Assembly (NCBI GenBank): GCA_028714035.1
Contig: JAQTNA010000002.1
Location: forward strand, 62,001 to 126,000
Reading direction: 5' to 3'
Length of the DNA: 64,000 nt
Origin: Rhodocyclaceae bacterium
Lineage (GTDB): Bacteria; Pseudomonadota; Gammaproteobacteria; Burkholderiales; Rhodocyclaceae
Position 1 is the stretch's first letter, and the number at the start of each line of letters is the position of its first letter. Under the pieces are notes generated by a model. The model saw only the letters and a program-made list of their open reading frames with translations, searched no databases and was not told the DNA's origin. Position numbers and translations under genes: made by a program. Below are positions 26,166 through 36,191 of this stretch, in pieces.

Positions 26166-27934
26166 GTCAGCGCCTGGTCATAGACCCGGTCACCCGCATC
26201 GAGGGCCATCTGCGCATCGAGGCGCAGATGGACGGCGACCGGATTAGCGAGGCGTATTCCTCCGGCACCATGGTGCGCGGCCTGGAAATCATCCTGCAAG
26301 GGCGCGACCCGCGGGATGCCTGGGCCTTCGCCCAGCGCATCTGCGGCGTGTGCACCCTGGTGCACGGCATCGCCTCCGTGCGCGCCGTGGAGGACGCCCT
26401 CAGGTACCCGATTCCTGCCAACGCCGAACTGATCCGCAACCTGATGATCGGCGCCCAGTACGTGCACGACCACGTCATGCATTTCTACCATCTGCATGCC
26501 CTGGACTGGGTGGACGTGGTCTCGGCGCTGAAGGCCGACCCCAAGGCCACCTCCGCCCTGGCCCAATCCCTCTCCGGTTACGCCCGCTCCTCGCCCGGCT
26601 ATTTCAGCGACGTGCAGAAGCGCCTCCAGACCTTCGTCGGCGGCGGACAACTGGGCATCTTCGGCAACGGCTACTGGGGCCACCCGGCCTACCGCCTGCC
26701 GCCGGAAGCCAACCTCCTGGCGGTCGCCCACTACCTGGACGCCCTGGCCTGGCAACGGGACGCGGTGGCCCTGCACACCGTCCTGGGCGGCAAGAACCCC
26801 CACCCCAATTTCGTCGTGGGCGGCGCGCCGGTCGCCATCAGCGTCTGGCCCGAGCACCCCGGACGAGGCAAGGGACCGCACTACCGCGGCGGCCAGAGCG
26901 GCACGGCCCTGGACCTGGCGGGCCTCGCCCGCATCCAGGAGGTGATCCGCTCCCTGCGCGATTTCGTGGATCAGGTCTATCTGCCGGACACCCTGGCCAT
27001 CGCCGGCTTCTACAAGGACTGGTTCAAACAGGGGGAAGGACTGGGCAACTTCCTGTGCTTCGGCGACCTGCCGGGCAAGAACATCCACGACACCGCCGGA
27101 TTGCTCCTGCCCCGGGGTGCCATCCTGGATCGGAACCTCGCCAAGGTGCATGAGGTCAATCTGGAGGCCGGGGGCGAGATCCAGGAGTTCGTGAACCACT
27201 CCTGGTACGCCTACGGCGGCGGCAAGGGGAAAAACGGGGGCCTGCACCCCTACGCCGGGGAGACCGCGCTGGATTACACCGGCCCGAAGCCCCCCTACCA
27301 GCAACTGCCGGTGCACGAGGCCTATTCCTGGATCAAGTCGCCGCGCTGGAAGGGCCACGCCATGGAAGTCGGCCCCCTGGCCCGTGTCCTCATGCTCTAC
27401 GCCACCGGCCACAAACAGACCCGGGAACTGACCGCCTACGCCCTGAAGAAGTTGGACCTGCCCCTGGAAGCCCTGTTCTCCACCCTGGGCCGCACGGCCG
27501 CCCGCGCCCTGGAAACCAAGATCATCGCGGACGCCATGCAGGGCTGGTACGACCAGTTGTTGGCCAACATCAAGGGCGGCGACGTAGCCACCTTCAACGA
27601 GGATCTCTGGCAGCCCTCAAGCTGGCCGAAGCGGTGCAAGGGCGTGGGCTTCATGGAAGCGCCCCGGGGTGCGCTCGCCCACTGGGTGGTGATCGAGGAC
27701 GAGAAGATCGCCAACTACCAGGCCGTGGTGCCCAGCACCTGGAACGCCGGCCCGCGGGATGACAAGGACCAACCCGGCGCCTACGAGGCGGCCCTCAAGG
27801 GCCACACCGTCAGCGACGCCAGGCAGCCTCTGGAAGTCCTGCGCACCCTGCACAGCTTCGACCCCTGCATCGCCTGCGCCGTGCACCTCGTGGACATGGA
27901 CGGGGAAGAGCAGGGAAGCGCGCGGGTGGTTTAG
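26162..27934 (+). CDS. hynL: [NiFe]-hydrogenase large subunit
   Basis: The 590-residue catalytic subunit binds the Ni-Fe(CN)2CO site with RICGVC (Cys61, Cys64) and DPCIACAVH (Cys569, Cys572, His575). A 15-residue tail after His575 would be cut off by a maturation protease. Other family features are IDPVTRIEGHLRIE and SGTMVRGLEIILQGRDPRD. It rides through the Tat system with the small subunit. No hyp genes or maturation protease gene occur in the window, so maturation factors must be elsewhere. It is the last gene of the operon. Confidence 0.95.
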   Translation: MSQRLVIDPVTRIEGHLRIEAQMDGDRISEAYSSGTMVRGLEIILQGRDPRDAWAFAQRICGVCTLVHGIASVRAVEDALRYPIPANAELIRNLMIGAQYVHDHVMHFYHLHALDWVDVVSALKADPKATSALAQSLSGYARSSPGYFSDVQKRLQTFVGGGQLGIFGNGYWGHPAYRLPPEANLLAVAHYLDALAWQRDAVALHTVLGGKNPHPNFVVGGAPVAISVWPEHPGRGKGPHYRGGQSGTALDLAGLARIQEVIRSLRDFVDQVYLPDTLAIAGFYKDWFKQGEGLGNFLCFGDLPGKNIHDTAGLLLPRGAILDRNLAKVHEVNLEAGGEIQEFVNHSWYAYGGGKGKNGGLHPYAGETALDYTGPKPPYQQLPVHEAYSWIKSPRWKGHAMEVGPLARVLMLYATGHKQTRELTAYALKKLDLPLEALFSTLGRTAARALETKIIADAMQGWYDQLLANIKGGDVATFNEDLWQPSSWPKRCKGVGFMEAPRGALAHWVVIEDEKIANYQAVVPSTWNAGPRDDKDQPGAYEAALKGHTVSDARQPLEVLRTLHSFDPCIACAVHLVDMDGEEQGSARVV

Positions 27935-27990
27935 GGGGGAAAGACCCGACTCGCGGCGGATTCTGCGCTCCTTGCGGACCTGCGTCCCCC

Positions 27991-29133
27991 TCAAACGATC
28001 CCCAGTTCTCCGGTCGCCTCGCCCGCGGGGTTGCGCTTCCGGGCTTCCTTGCTGTTGAGCTTGATCTGGAGGCGCAGATCGTTCACCGAATCCGCATTCC
28101 GCAGCGCGTCTTCGTAGCTGATCTTGCCGGCCTCGTGAAGATCGAACAGGGATTGATCGAAGGTCTGCATGCCCAACTCGCGGGAGCGCTTCATGATCTC
28201 CTTGATCTCATGGATTTCCCCCTTGAAGATCAGTTCCGAGATGAGGGGAGAATTGAGCAGGACTTCCACGGCGGGAACCCGGCCCTTCCTGTCCTTGAGC
28301 GGCAGGAGACGCTGGGAGACCATGGCCCGAAGATTCAGCGAAAGATCCATGAGCAACTGGTCGCGCCGCTCCTCGGGGAAGAAGTTGATGATCCGGTCTA
28401 TCGCCTGGTTGGCGCTGTTGGCATGGAGGGTGGCCAGGCACAGGTGGCCGGTCTCGGAGAAGGCGATGGCGTAATCCATGGTCTCCCGATCCCGCACCTC
28501 GCCCATGAGGATCACGTCCGGGGCCTGGCGCAGGGTGTTCCTGAGCGCCGTGCCCCAGTCTTCCGTATCCACACCCACCTCGCGCTGGGTGATGATGCAG
28601 TTCTTGTGCTCATGCACGTACTCGATCGGATCCTCGATCGTGATGATGTGGCCGAAGCTGTGCTCGTTGCGGTAGGCCACCATGGAGGCGAGCGAGGTGG
28701 TCTTGCCGGTGCCGGTGCCACCGACGAAGATCACCAGGCCGCGCTTGGCCATGCCCACTTCCTTCAATATGGGCGGCAGGCCCAGCTCATCGAAGTTCGG
28801 GATCTCGGTATTGATGGTGCGCAGGACCACGCCCACCCGCCCCTGCTGGATGAAGGCATTGACCCGGAAACGGCCGATGCCCGGCGGGCTGATGGCGAAG
28901 TTCCCCTCCTTGGAGGCCTCGAACTCCGCGGCCTGGCGGTCGCTCATGATGGCCCGGGCCAGTTCCGCGGTATGGCTGGGAGAGAGGGCCTGATTGGACT
29001 GGGGCTCGATCTTGCCGTCCACCTTGATGGCCGGGGGAAACCCAACGGTGATGAAAAGGTCCGAGCCTTTCTTGCTGGCCATGAGGCGCAGCAAATCGTG
29101 CATGAACTTTAATGCCTGGTCCCGTTCCATCAA
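27991..29133 (-). CDS. pilU: Type IV pilus retraction ATPase PilU
   Basis: The 380-residue PilT/PilU-family ATPase has Walker A GGTGTGKTTSLASMVA, Asp box ITIEDPIEYVHEHKN, Walker B DVILMGEVRDRETMDYA and His box HLCLATLHANSANQAIDRI. The divergent C-terminal tail (LKLNSKEARKRNPAGEATG-like) and its position after pilT mark it as PilU, which assists PilT in pilus retraction at the cytoplasmic base. Start is ATG 29133 or 29130. It is 40 bases downstream of pilT. Confidence 0.92.
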   Translation of the reverse strand: MMERDQALKFMHDLLRLMASKKGSDLFITVGFPPAIKVDGKIEPQSNQALSPSHTAELARAIMSDRQAAEFEASKEGNFAISPPGIGRFRVNAFIQQGRVGVVLRTINTEIPNFDELGLPPILKEVGMAKRGLVIFVGGTGTGKTTSLASMVAYRNEHSFGHIITIEDPIEYVHEHKNCIITQREVGVDTEDWGTALRNTLRQAPDVILMGEVRDRETMDYAIAFSETGHLCLATLHANSANQAIDRIINFFPEERRDQLLMDLSLNLRAMVSQRLLPLKDRKGRVPAVEVLLNSPLISELIFKGEIHEIKEIMKRSRELGMQTFDQSLFDLHEAGKISYEDALRNADSVNDLRLQIKLNSKEARKRNPAGEATGELGIV

Positions 29134-29173
29134 TTCTCTCCCACATTACGGAAGTCGCAAACCCACTTCCCGC

Positions 29174-30217
29174 TCAACCCGCGAAACTGTCCTTGTTCAT
29201 GGCCTTGAGCCGGGCTTCGTGGGCACTGATGACGTTGCGCCGCACCAGGTCCGACAGGCACTGGTCCAGGGTCTGCATGCCCACGCCCTGGCCGGTCTGG
29301 ATGGCGGAATACATCTGGGCCACCTTGTTTTCCCGGATCAGGTTGCGGATGGCCGGGGTGCCGATCATGATCTCGTGGGCCGCCACCCGGCCGTGGCCGT
29401 CCTTGGTCTTCAACAGGGCCTGGGATATGACGGCGCGCAGGCTCTCGGAAAGCATGGTGCGCACCATTTCCTTCTCGGCCGCGGGAAACACGTCCACGAT
29501 ACGGTCTATGGTCTTGGCGGCGGAGCTGGTGTGCAGGGTGCCGAACACCAGGTGGCCGGTCTCGGCCGCGGTCAGCGCCAGGCGTATGGTTTCCAGGTCG
29601 CGCATTTCCCCCACCATCACCACGTCCGGGTCCTCCCGCAGGGCGGAGCGCAGGGCGTTGGCGAAGGAATGAGTATGCTGGCCCACCTCCCGCTGGTTGA
29701 GCAGGGCCCGCTTGCTGATATGCACGAATTCGATCGGATCCTCGATGGTGAGGATGTGGGCGTACTGGTTCTCGTTGATAAAATCAATCATCGCCCCGAG
29801 GGTGGTGGTCTTGCCCGAACCCGTGGGGCCGGTCACCAGCACCAGACCGCGCGGCTGACTGGCGATCTCCTTGAAGATGGGTGGCGTATTCAGCTCCTCC
29901 AGCGTCAGCACCTTGGTGGGAATGGTCCGGAAGACCGCGCCCGCTCCCCTGTCCTGGATGAAGGCATTGACCCGGAAGCGCGCCAGGTTCGGTACGCCGA
30001 AGGCGAAGTCGCACTCCAGGCTTTCCTCGTAGGTCTTCCTCTGCGCGTCGGTCATGATGTCGTACACCATGGCATGAACGTCGGCATGCTCCATGGCCGG
30101 CAGGTTGATCCGGCGCACGTCGCCATGGACCCGGATCATGGGCGGCAAACCCGCGGAAAGATGCAAATCGGAAGCCTTGTTCTTGACGGCAAAGGCGAGG
30201 AGTTCGGTGATGTCCAT
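29174..30217 (-). CDS. pilT: Type IV pilus retraction ATPase PilT
   Basis: The 347-residue hexameric ATPase shows VTGPTGSGKTTTLGAMID (Walker A), TIEDPIEFVHISKRALLNQ, DVVMVGEMRDLETIRLALTA (Walker B), GHLVFGTLHTSSAAKTIDRI and the PilT-specific AIRNLIRENKVAQMYSAIQT near the C-terminus. It powers pilus retraction for twitching, DNA uptake and surface sensing. It is divergent from yggS, the common pilT-yggS-proC arrangement in proteobacteria. Confidence 0.97.
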   Translation of the reverse strand: MDITELLAFAVKNKASDLHLSAGLPPMIRVHGDVRRINLPAMEHADVHAMVYDIMTDAQRKTYEESLECDFAFGVPNLARFRVNAFIQDRGAGAVFRTIPTKVLTLEELNTPPIFKEIASQPRGLVLVTGPTGSGKTTTLGAMIDFINENQYAHILTIEDPIEFVHISKRALLNQREVGQHTHSFANALRSALREDPDVVMVGEMRDLETIRLALTAAETGHLVFGTLHTSSAAKTIDRIVDVFPAAEKEMVRTMLSESLRAVISQALLKTKDGHGRVAAHEIMIGTPAIRNLIRENKVAQMYSAIQTGQGVGMQTLDQCLSDLVRRNVISAHEARLKAMNKDSFAG

Positions 30218-30333
30218 GGGGCTTTCCCGGGGGGAGTGGGGCGGCGGGGCCGATGCTATACTCGCTGCAACATGGGTTTAGGCAGGGCCTGCGCCACACC
30301 GGCGGTTTCAGGCCTGAGAGGCGCCGGGGCATT

Positions 30334-31059
30334 ATGACAACAATTTCCGCAAACTTGCAAGCCGTGAGGGCCCGTATCGCCGAGACCCTGCGACAGGCTG
30401 AGCGCGCTCCCGGCGATGCGATCCTGCTCGCCGTGAGCAAGACCTGGCCGGCCGAGGCCCTGCGCGAGGCGGCGGCCTGCGGGCAGAAGGATTTCGGCGA
30501 GAACTATCTCCAGGAGGCCCTGACCAAGCAGCTTGCGCTCCAGGACCTGGATCTCGTCTGGCACTTCATCGGCCCCTTGCAGAGCAACAAGACGACGCCC
30601 ATCGCCCAGAACTTTCAGTGGGTGCACGGCGTGGACCGGCTGAAGATCGCCCAGCGCCTTTCCGCCGCCCGGGGCGAAATGGGCCCGGGCGTGCCGCCTC
30701 TCCAGGTCTGCCTCCAGGTAAACGTGAGCGGCGAGGCCTCCAAGAGCGGCGTGGCCCCTGAAGAGGTGCCGGAACTGGCCCGCACGGTGGCGAGCCTGCC
30801 CCACCTGTCCCTGCGCGGCCTCATGGCCATTCCCGAACCGACCCCGGATCTGGCCCTGCTGCGCAGTCGGTTCGCCCTGTTGCGCGGCCTGCTCCGGGAA
30901 CTGAACGCCGGCGGGCTATCCCTGGACACCCTGTCCATGGGCATGTCCGCCGACCTGGAACCCGCCCTCCTGGAAGGCGCCACCATCGTCCGAGTGGGAT
31001 CGGCGATATTTGGGGAAAGACACAGTCGAGAGTCGAGAGTCGAGAGTCGAGAGCAATAG
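30334..31059 (+). CDS. yggS: YggS-family pyridoxal-5'-phosphate homeostasis protein
   Basis: The 241-residue PLP-binding protein has the lysine motif LLAVSKTWPAEALREA, then DFGENYLQEAL, WHFIGPLQSNKT, LQVNVSGEASKSG, LRGLMAIPEP and LSMGMSADLEPALLEGATIV with RVGSAIFGER. It controls free PLP and amino-acid balance. The last twelve residues ([12 protein letters not shown]) are translated from a GTCGAGA heptamer array, so the natural C-terminus was probably FGER or close. Start ATG at 30334. Confidence 0.93.
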   Translation: MTTISANLQAVRARIAETLRQAERAPGDAILLAVSKTWPAEALREAAACGQKDFGENYLQEALTKQLALQDLDLVWHFIGPLQSNKTTPIAQNFQWVHGVDRLKIAQRLSAARGEMGPGVPPLQVCLQVNVSGEASKSGVAPEEVPELARTVASLPHLSLRGLMAIPEPTPDLALLRSRFALLRGLLRELNAGGLSLDTLSMGMSADLEPALLEGATIVRVGSAIFGERHSRESRVESREQ

Positions 31060-31139
31060 TTGCCGCGCCTGCGGCGCGCGCTTTGGACTTCCACCCCCAC
31101 GTATTACACTCTCCACTCTCGACTCTTCACTCTCGACTC
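31025..31139. repeat. GTCGAGA heptamer repeats as an inverted pair
   Basis: Four contiguous GTCGAGA copies (31025-31052) face imperfect TCTCGAC/TCTCCAC copies (31107-31139), enclosing a GC-rich hairpin (GCCGCGCCTGCGGC, 31063-31076). The left arm lies inside the 3' end of yggS; the right arm ends 5 bases before the proC start. Confidence 0.8.
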
Positions 31140-31143
31140 AACC

Positions 31144-31956
31144 ATGAAAATTACGTTCTTGGGCGGCGGCAACATGGCCAACGCCCTCATCGGCGGCATG
31201 ATCAAGCAAGGCTTCTCGGCCGCGGCGATCCAGTCCATAGAACCCTACGAGGAGGCGCGCCTGCGCCTCACGGGCAGTTTCGGCATCCGTTGCACCCCGG
31301 AAGTGGACGCCTCCGCCCTCAACTGCGAGGTGCTGGTGCTCTCCGTGAAGCCACAGCAGATGAAGGAAGCCCTGGCCCCCATGGCCGGCAAGCTGACAAA
31401 CCAGCTGGTGGTCAGCATCGCCGCCGGCATTCGCCTCCCGGACATCGGCCGCTGGCTGGGCAACTATTCCCGCCTGGTACGCGCCATGCCCAACACCCCG
31501 GCCCTGATCGGCGCCGGCGTCACCGGCCTCTATGCCGCCCCCGCCGTGAGCGCCCAGGAGCGCCAGGCCGCGGAGCGCGTCCTGTCCGCCGTGGGCAGCA
31601 CCCTCTGGGTGGACGACGAGGCCATGATTGACGCCGTGACCGCCATTTCCGGCAGCGGCCCGGCCTATGTCTTCCTGTTCATCGAGGCCCTGCGCGATGC
31701 AGCCCTGGAACTGGGCTTTACCCCGGCGGCGGCCGAGCGCCTCGCCCTGGACACCTTCCTCGGCTCGGCCAAACTCGCCCACCAGAGCACGGACGACGTG
31801 GCGGTCCTGCGCCAGCGGGTCACCTCCAAGGGCGGCACCACCGAGCAGGCCCTGCTCTCCCTGGAGCGGGACCAGGTGAAGGCTGCCGTCAGCCGCGCCG
31901 TCCGCGCCGCCCAGGCCCGGGGGCGGGAGCTGGGCGAAATCCTGGGCAAGGATTAG
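31144..31956 (+). CDS. proC: Pyrroline-5-carboxylate reductase
   Basis: The 270-residue enzyme makes proline from pyrroline-5-carboxylate with NAD(P)H. Rossmann start MKITFLGGGNMANALIGGMI, LVLSVKPQQM, VRAMPNTPALIGAGVTGLYA, DAVTAISGSGPAYVFLFIEA and the C-terminal VTSKGGTTEQAL are all present. The start follows the heptamer array directly and no good ribosome binding site remains. It is followed by yggT and yggU. Confidence 0.97.
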   Translation: MKITFLGGGNMANALIGGMIKQGFSAAAIQSIEPYEEARLRLTGSFGIRCTPEVDASALNCEVLVLSVKPQQMKEALAPMAGKLTNQLVVSIAAGIRLPDIGRWLGNYSRLVRAMPNTPALIGAGVTGLYAAPAVSAQERQAAERVLSAVGSTLWVDDEAMIDAVTAISGSGPAYVFLFIEALRDAALELGFTPAAAERLALDTFLGSAKLAHQSTDDVAVLRQRVTSKGGTTEQALLSLERDQVKAAVSRAVRAAQARGRELGEILGKD

Positions 31957-31959
31957 CCC

Positions 31960-32529
31960 ATGCTGTCCCAACTCCTGCTGATGGTCCTGGATACGGTGTT
32001 CGGCTTCGTGTCGGGCATCCTGCTCCTGCGTTTCATGATGCAATGGCTGCGCCTGCCTTTCCGTAATCCCGTCGGGAATTTCGTCCTGGCCGCCAGCGAT
32101 TGGCTGGTGAAGCCCGCCCGGCGAGTCATTCCCGGCCTCTGGGGCATGGACCTGGCCAGTCTCGTGCCGGCCTGGCTGCTGCAATGTCTGCTCCTGGGCC
32201 TGAAACTGGCTTTTTCCCTCCACCCGGCCTCCGCCTCTGCCCTGCCCATGCTGCTCCTGGCGGGCATGGTGGAAACCCTGCGCCTCGCCGTATACCTGGT
32301 AATCGGAGCGGTCCTGGGGGTGGTGGTTCTTTCCTGGGTCAATTCCCACTCGCCACTCTCGCCCCTGTTGAACGGCATGGCCCGGCCCTTCCTGCGGCCC
32401 TTCCAGCGCCTCATTCCGCCCGTCGGCAACGTGGACCTGTCGCCCCTGGTGTTGCTGCTGTTGTTGCAGATCCTGCTGTTCCTGCTGGATGCGCTCAAGG
32501 GGATGCTGCTGATGGCGGCCTGGACGTGA
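31960..32529 (+). CDS. yggT: YggT-family membrane protein
   Basis: The 189-residue protein has two YggT repeats, each a pair of membrane helices with a WL/P-rich motif (FMMQWLRLPFRNPVGNFV and WVNSHSPLSPLLNGMARPFL, FQRLIPPVGNVDLSPLVLLL). The family is found in the inner membrane; reports link it to osmotic and cell-envelope functions, but the molecular role is not established. It starts 3 bases after proC and overlaps yggU. Confidence 0.9.
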   Translation: MLSQLLLMVLDTVFGFVSGILLLRFMMQWLRLPFRNPVGNFVLAASDWLVKPARRVIPGLWGMDLASLVPAWLLQCLLLGLKLAFSLHPASASALPMLLLAGMVETLRLAVYLVIGAVLGVVVLSWVNSHSPLSPLLNGMARPFLRPFQRLIPPVGNVDLSPLVLLLLLQILLFLLDALKGMLLMAAWT

Positions 32530-32837
32530 ATGCCGGCCACCCCTGGCTGCGCCAGGCGGCGGACGGCAGCGTGACCCTCAGCCTGCATATCCAGCCCGGC
32601 GCCAGCCGCACCCAGTCCGCAGGCCTGCATGGCGAGGCCCTCAAGCTCCGACTGGCCGCGCCGCCCGTGGACGGCAAGGCCAACACCTGCCTCGTCGCCT
32701 TTCTTGCCGAGTTCCTGGGCTGCCCGAAATCGACCGTGGAACTGGTCTCCGGCGCCAGTTCCAGGCAAAAGCGGGTACGCATAGCGGGACTATCCGCCGC
32801 TGCCCTGGACAAGCTGAGGGCACTGGCCGGAGACTGA
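32526..32837 (+). CDS. yggU: DUF167 / YggU-family protein
   Basis: A 103-residue DUF167 protein starting at GTG 32526, inside the yggT stop (GTGA). The family signature is clear: LSLHIQPGASRTQSAGLHGE, LRLAAPPVDGKANTCLVAFL and VELVSGASSRQKRVRI. Function is unknown; it is regularly found in the yggS-proC-yggT-yggU string, as here. Confidence 0.92.
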   Translation: MNAGHPWLRQAADGSVTLSLHIQPGASRTQSAGLHGEALKLRLAAPPVDGKANTCLVAFLAEFLGCPKSTVELVSGASSRQKRVRIAGLSAAALDKLRALAGD

Positions 32838-32850
32838 TCCCGCGATAGCC

Positions 32851-32917
32851 GCAAGTCGGGTTTCAACCCGACAAGGACGTGTCGCGGCGCCCATGTCGGG
32901 CTGAAGCCCGACCTGCA
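32851..32917. repeat. REP-type paired palindrome, GTCGGG family
   Basis: GCAAGTCGGGTTTCAACCCG and the inverted TGTCGGGCTGAAGCCCGACC face each other around a GGCGCCCA-containing spacer like those at 19583 and 33823. It lies between yggU and the double-receiver gene. Confidence 0.7.
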
Positions 32918-32999
32918 CCCACCCTACAGCCCGGCAATTATTTGCCGTTGAAACACGTTCCCGCGTCGCACCCCGGGATTTTCAACGAGCTTGGCAGAC

Positions 33000-33815
33000 A
33001 TGACTCAGACATCCACGTTCCGACAACAGGCCCTGGGCCGGCTCTCCGTGTGCTTGGTGGAACCTTCCGCCATGCAGAGCAAGATCATCATCGCCGAACT
33101 GGCGGCGGCGGGAGTTGCGGACGTCCGCCACGTGCAAACCGGAGCCGAGGCCCTGGAAAGTTTGCGCCGCGCGCCCGCGGAGCTGCTCATCAGCGCCCTC
33201 TACCTGCCGGACATGTCCGGCACCGACCTGGTTACCGCCATGCGCGGCGACCCCACGCTGGAGAAAACAGGCTTCATCCTGGTGTCCAGCGAAACCCGGC
33301 CCCAGGCCCTGGAGCCGGTACGCCAGTCCGGGATCTGCGCCATCCTGCCCAAGCCCTTCTCCCGGGAGCAATTGCAGCACGCCCTGGACAACAGCCTGGA
33401 ACTCCTGGAAGGCGATGCGACACTGAACAGCCAGGTGGAAGCGGAACACCTGCGGGTGCTGCTGGTGGACGACAGTCCCAGCGCGCGCCGCTTCATGCGC
33501 CGTGTCCTGGAAAACCTGGGCATCACCCGCTTCGTCGAGGCGGAGAACGGCCGCGAGGCCGCCGCCATCCTGGTGGAGACCCAGGTGGACCTGGTGGTCA
33601 CCGACTACAACATGCCGGAGATGGACGGCGAGGCCCTGGTGCGCCACATCCGCAGCAAGGGCTGGCAGCAGTCCGTGCCCATCCTCATGGTCACCAGCGA
33701 GCACAATGAGGCGCGGCTCGCCGCAGTGGAAAACGCCGGGGTCTCGGGCATCTGCGACAAGCCTTTCGAGCCCGAGGTGGTCAAGGCACTGCTCTGGAAC
33801 ATGCTGGGCAAATGA
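33000..33815 (+). CDS. Response regulator with two receiver domains
   Basis: The 271-residue protein consists of two CheY-like receivers and no output domain. The first (residues about 17-130) lacks the phospho-acceptor: the usual Asp is Ala66 (LLISALYLPDMSG), while the conserved Lys is kept (LPKPFS). The second (about 150-268) is intact, with LLVDDSPSARRF, Asp202 in VVTDYNMPEMDG and ICDKPFEP. It probably acts through protein contacts, for example with a motility or chemotaxis-like system (inference). The ATG at 33000 is chosen; an upstream TTG adds three residues. It is flanked on both sides by REP elements. Confidence 0.85.
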   Translation: MTQTSTFRQQALGRLSVCLVEPSAMQSKIIIAELAAAGVADVRHVQTGAEALESLRRAPAELLISALYLPDMSGTDLVTAMRGDPTLEKTGFILVSSETRPQALEPVRQSGICAILPKPFSREQLQHALDNSLELLEGDATLNSQVEAEHLRVLLVDDSPSARRFMRRVLENLGITRFVEAENGREAAAILVETQVDLVVTDYNMPEMDGEALVRHIRSKGWQQSVPILMVTSEHNEARLAAVENAGVSGICDKPFEPEVVKALLWNMLGK

Positions 33816-33822
33816 TAGCGCC

Positions 33823-33898
33823 GTAGGTCGGGGTAGGTCGGGCTTTAGCCCGACAAGGCCATATTCAAGCGCCCATGTCGGGCTAAAGCCCGACCTAC
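33823..33898. repeat. REP-type paired palindrome, GTAGGTCGGG family
   Basis: The clearest copy of the family: GTAGGTCGGG is doubled at the left end, followed by GGCTTTAGCCCGACA, a spacer with GCGCCCA, and the inverted arm TGTCGGGCTAAAGCCCGACC then TAC. Its last base is 15 bases before the ABC exporter start codon. Confidence 0.8.
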
Positions 33899-33913
33899 AC
33901 TACAATAGGCGCC

Positions 33914-35725
<1,812 letters not shown>

Positions 35726-35807
35726 GCGATTTACCACGCATTCGCGACGCTTGCCTTGCCGGCGGGAATGTCATGTAATGCAGCCTTCACCCTCTCGGAG
35801 GCATGCT

Positions 35808-36182
35808 ATGAAGTTCCCAAGAACCATCTGGACAGTCCTCGCCCTGGGTGCCGTCGCCCAGTCCGGCATCGCCTGGGCCGACCCGGTCACCCAGTCCGGG
35901 CAAGCCGTGCAGCAGGGCGGACTCGCCAGCGGCCATGCCAGCGGCAGTGCCGCCCACGCCATCGCCGCCTCCGGGCAGACGACCTCGGCAGCGATGGCGG
36001 TGCCCCTGGCCAGCGGCGGCGCGGTATCGGCCGCCACCGGCGGGGGCAGCACCGCCGCGGCCCAGGGCTCCGCGGCGGCCGCGGGATCGCCGTTGCCCAT
36101 CGGCGACGAGGCCATCACCGCCATGCCGCCGCCGGACGAAGCCCTGAAGAACAAGCCCGGCAAAGCCCAAAACGGCATTTGA
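35808..36182 (+). CDS. Small secreted Ala/Gly/Ser-rich protein
   Basis: The 124-residue product has a signal peptide (WTVLALGAVAQSGIAWA, cleavage after AWA) and a low-complexity mature part rich in Ala, Gly and Ser (QGGLASGHASGSAAHAIAAS), ending in a charged tail. No family is recognised. The start at 35808 is fixed by GGAGG at 35797-35801. It stands 9 bases before the first DUF2145 gene, so the two are likely co-expressed. Confidence 0.7.
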   Translation: MKFPRTIWTVLALGAVAQSGIAWADPVTQSGQAVQQGGLASGHASGSAAHAIAASGQTTSAAMAVPLASGGAVSAATGGGSTAAAQGSAAAAGSPLPIGDEAITAMPPPDEALKNKPGKAQNGI

Positions 36183-36191
36183 GGTCAACAC

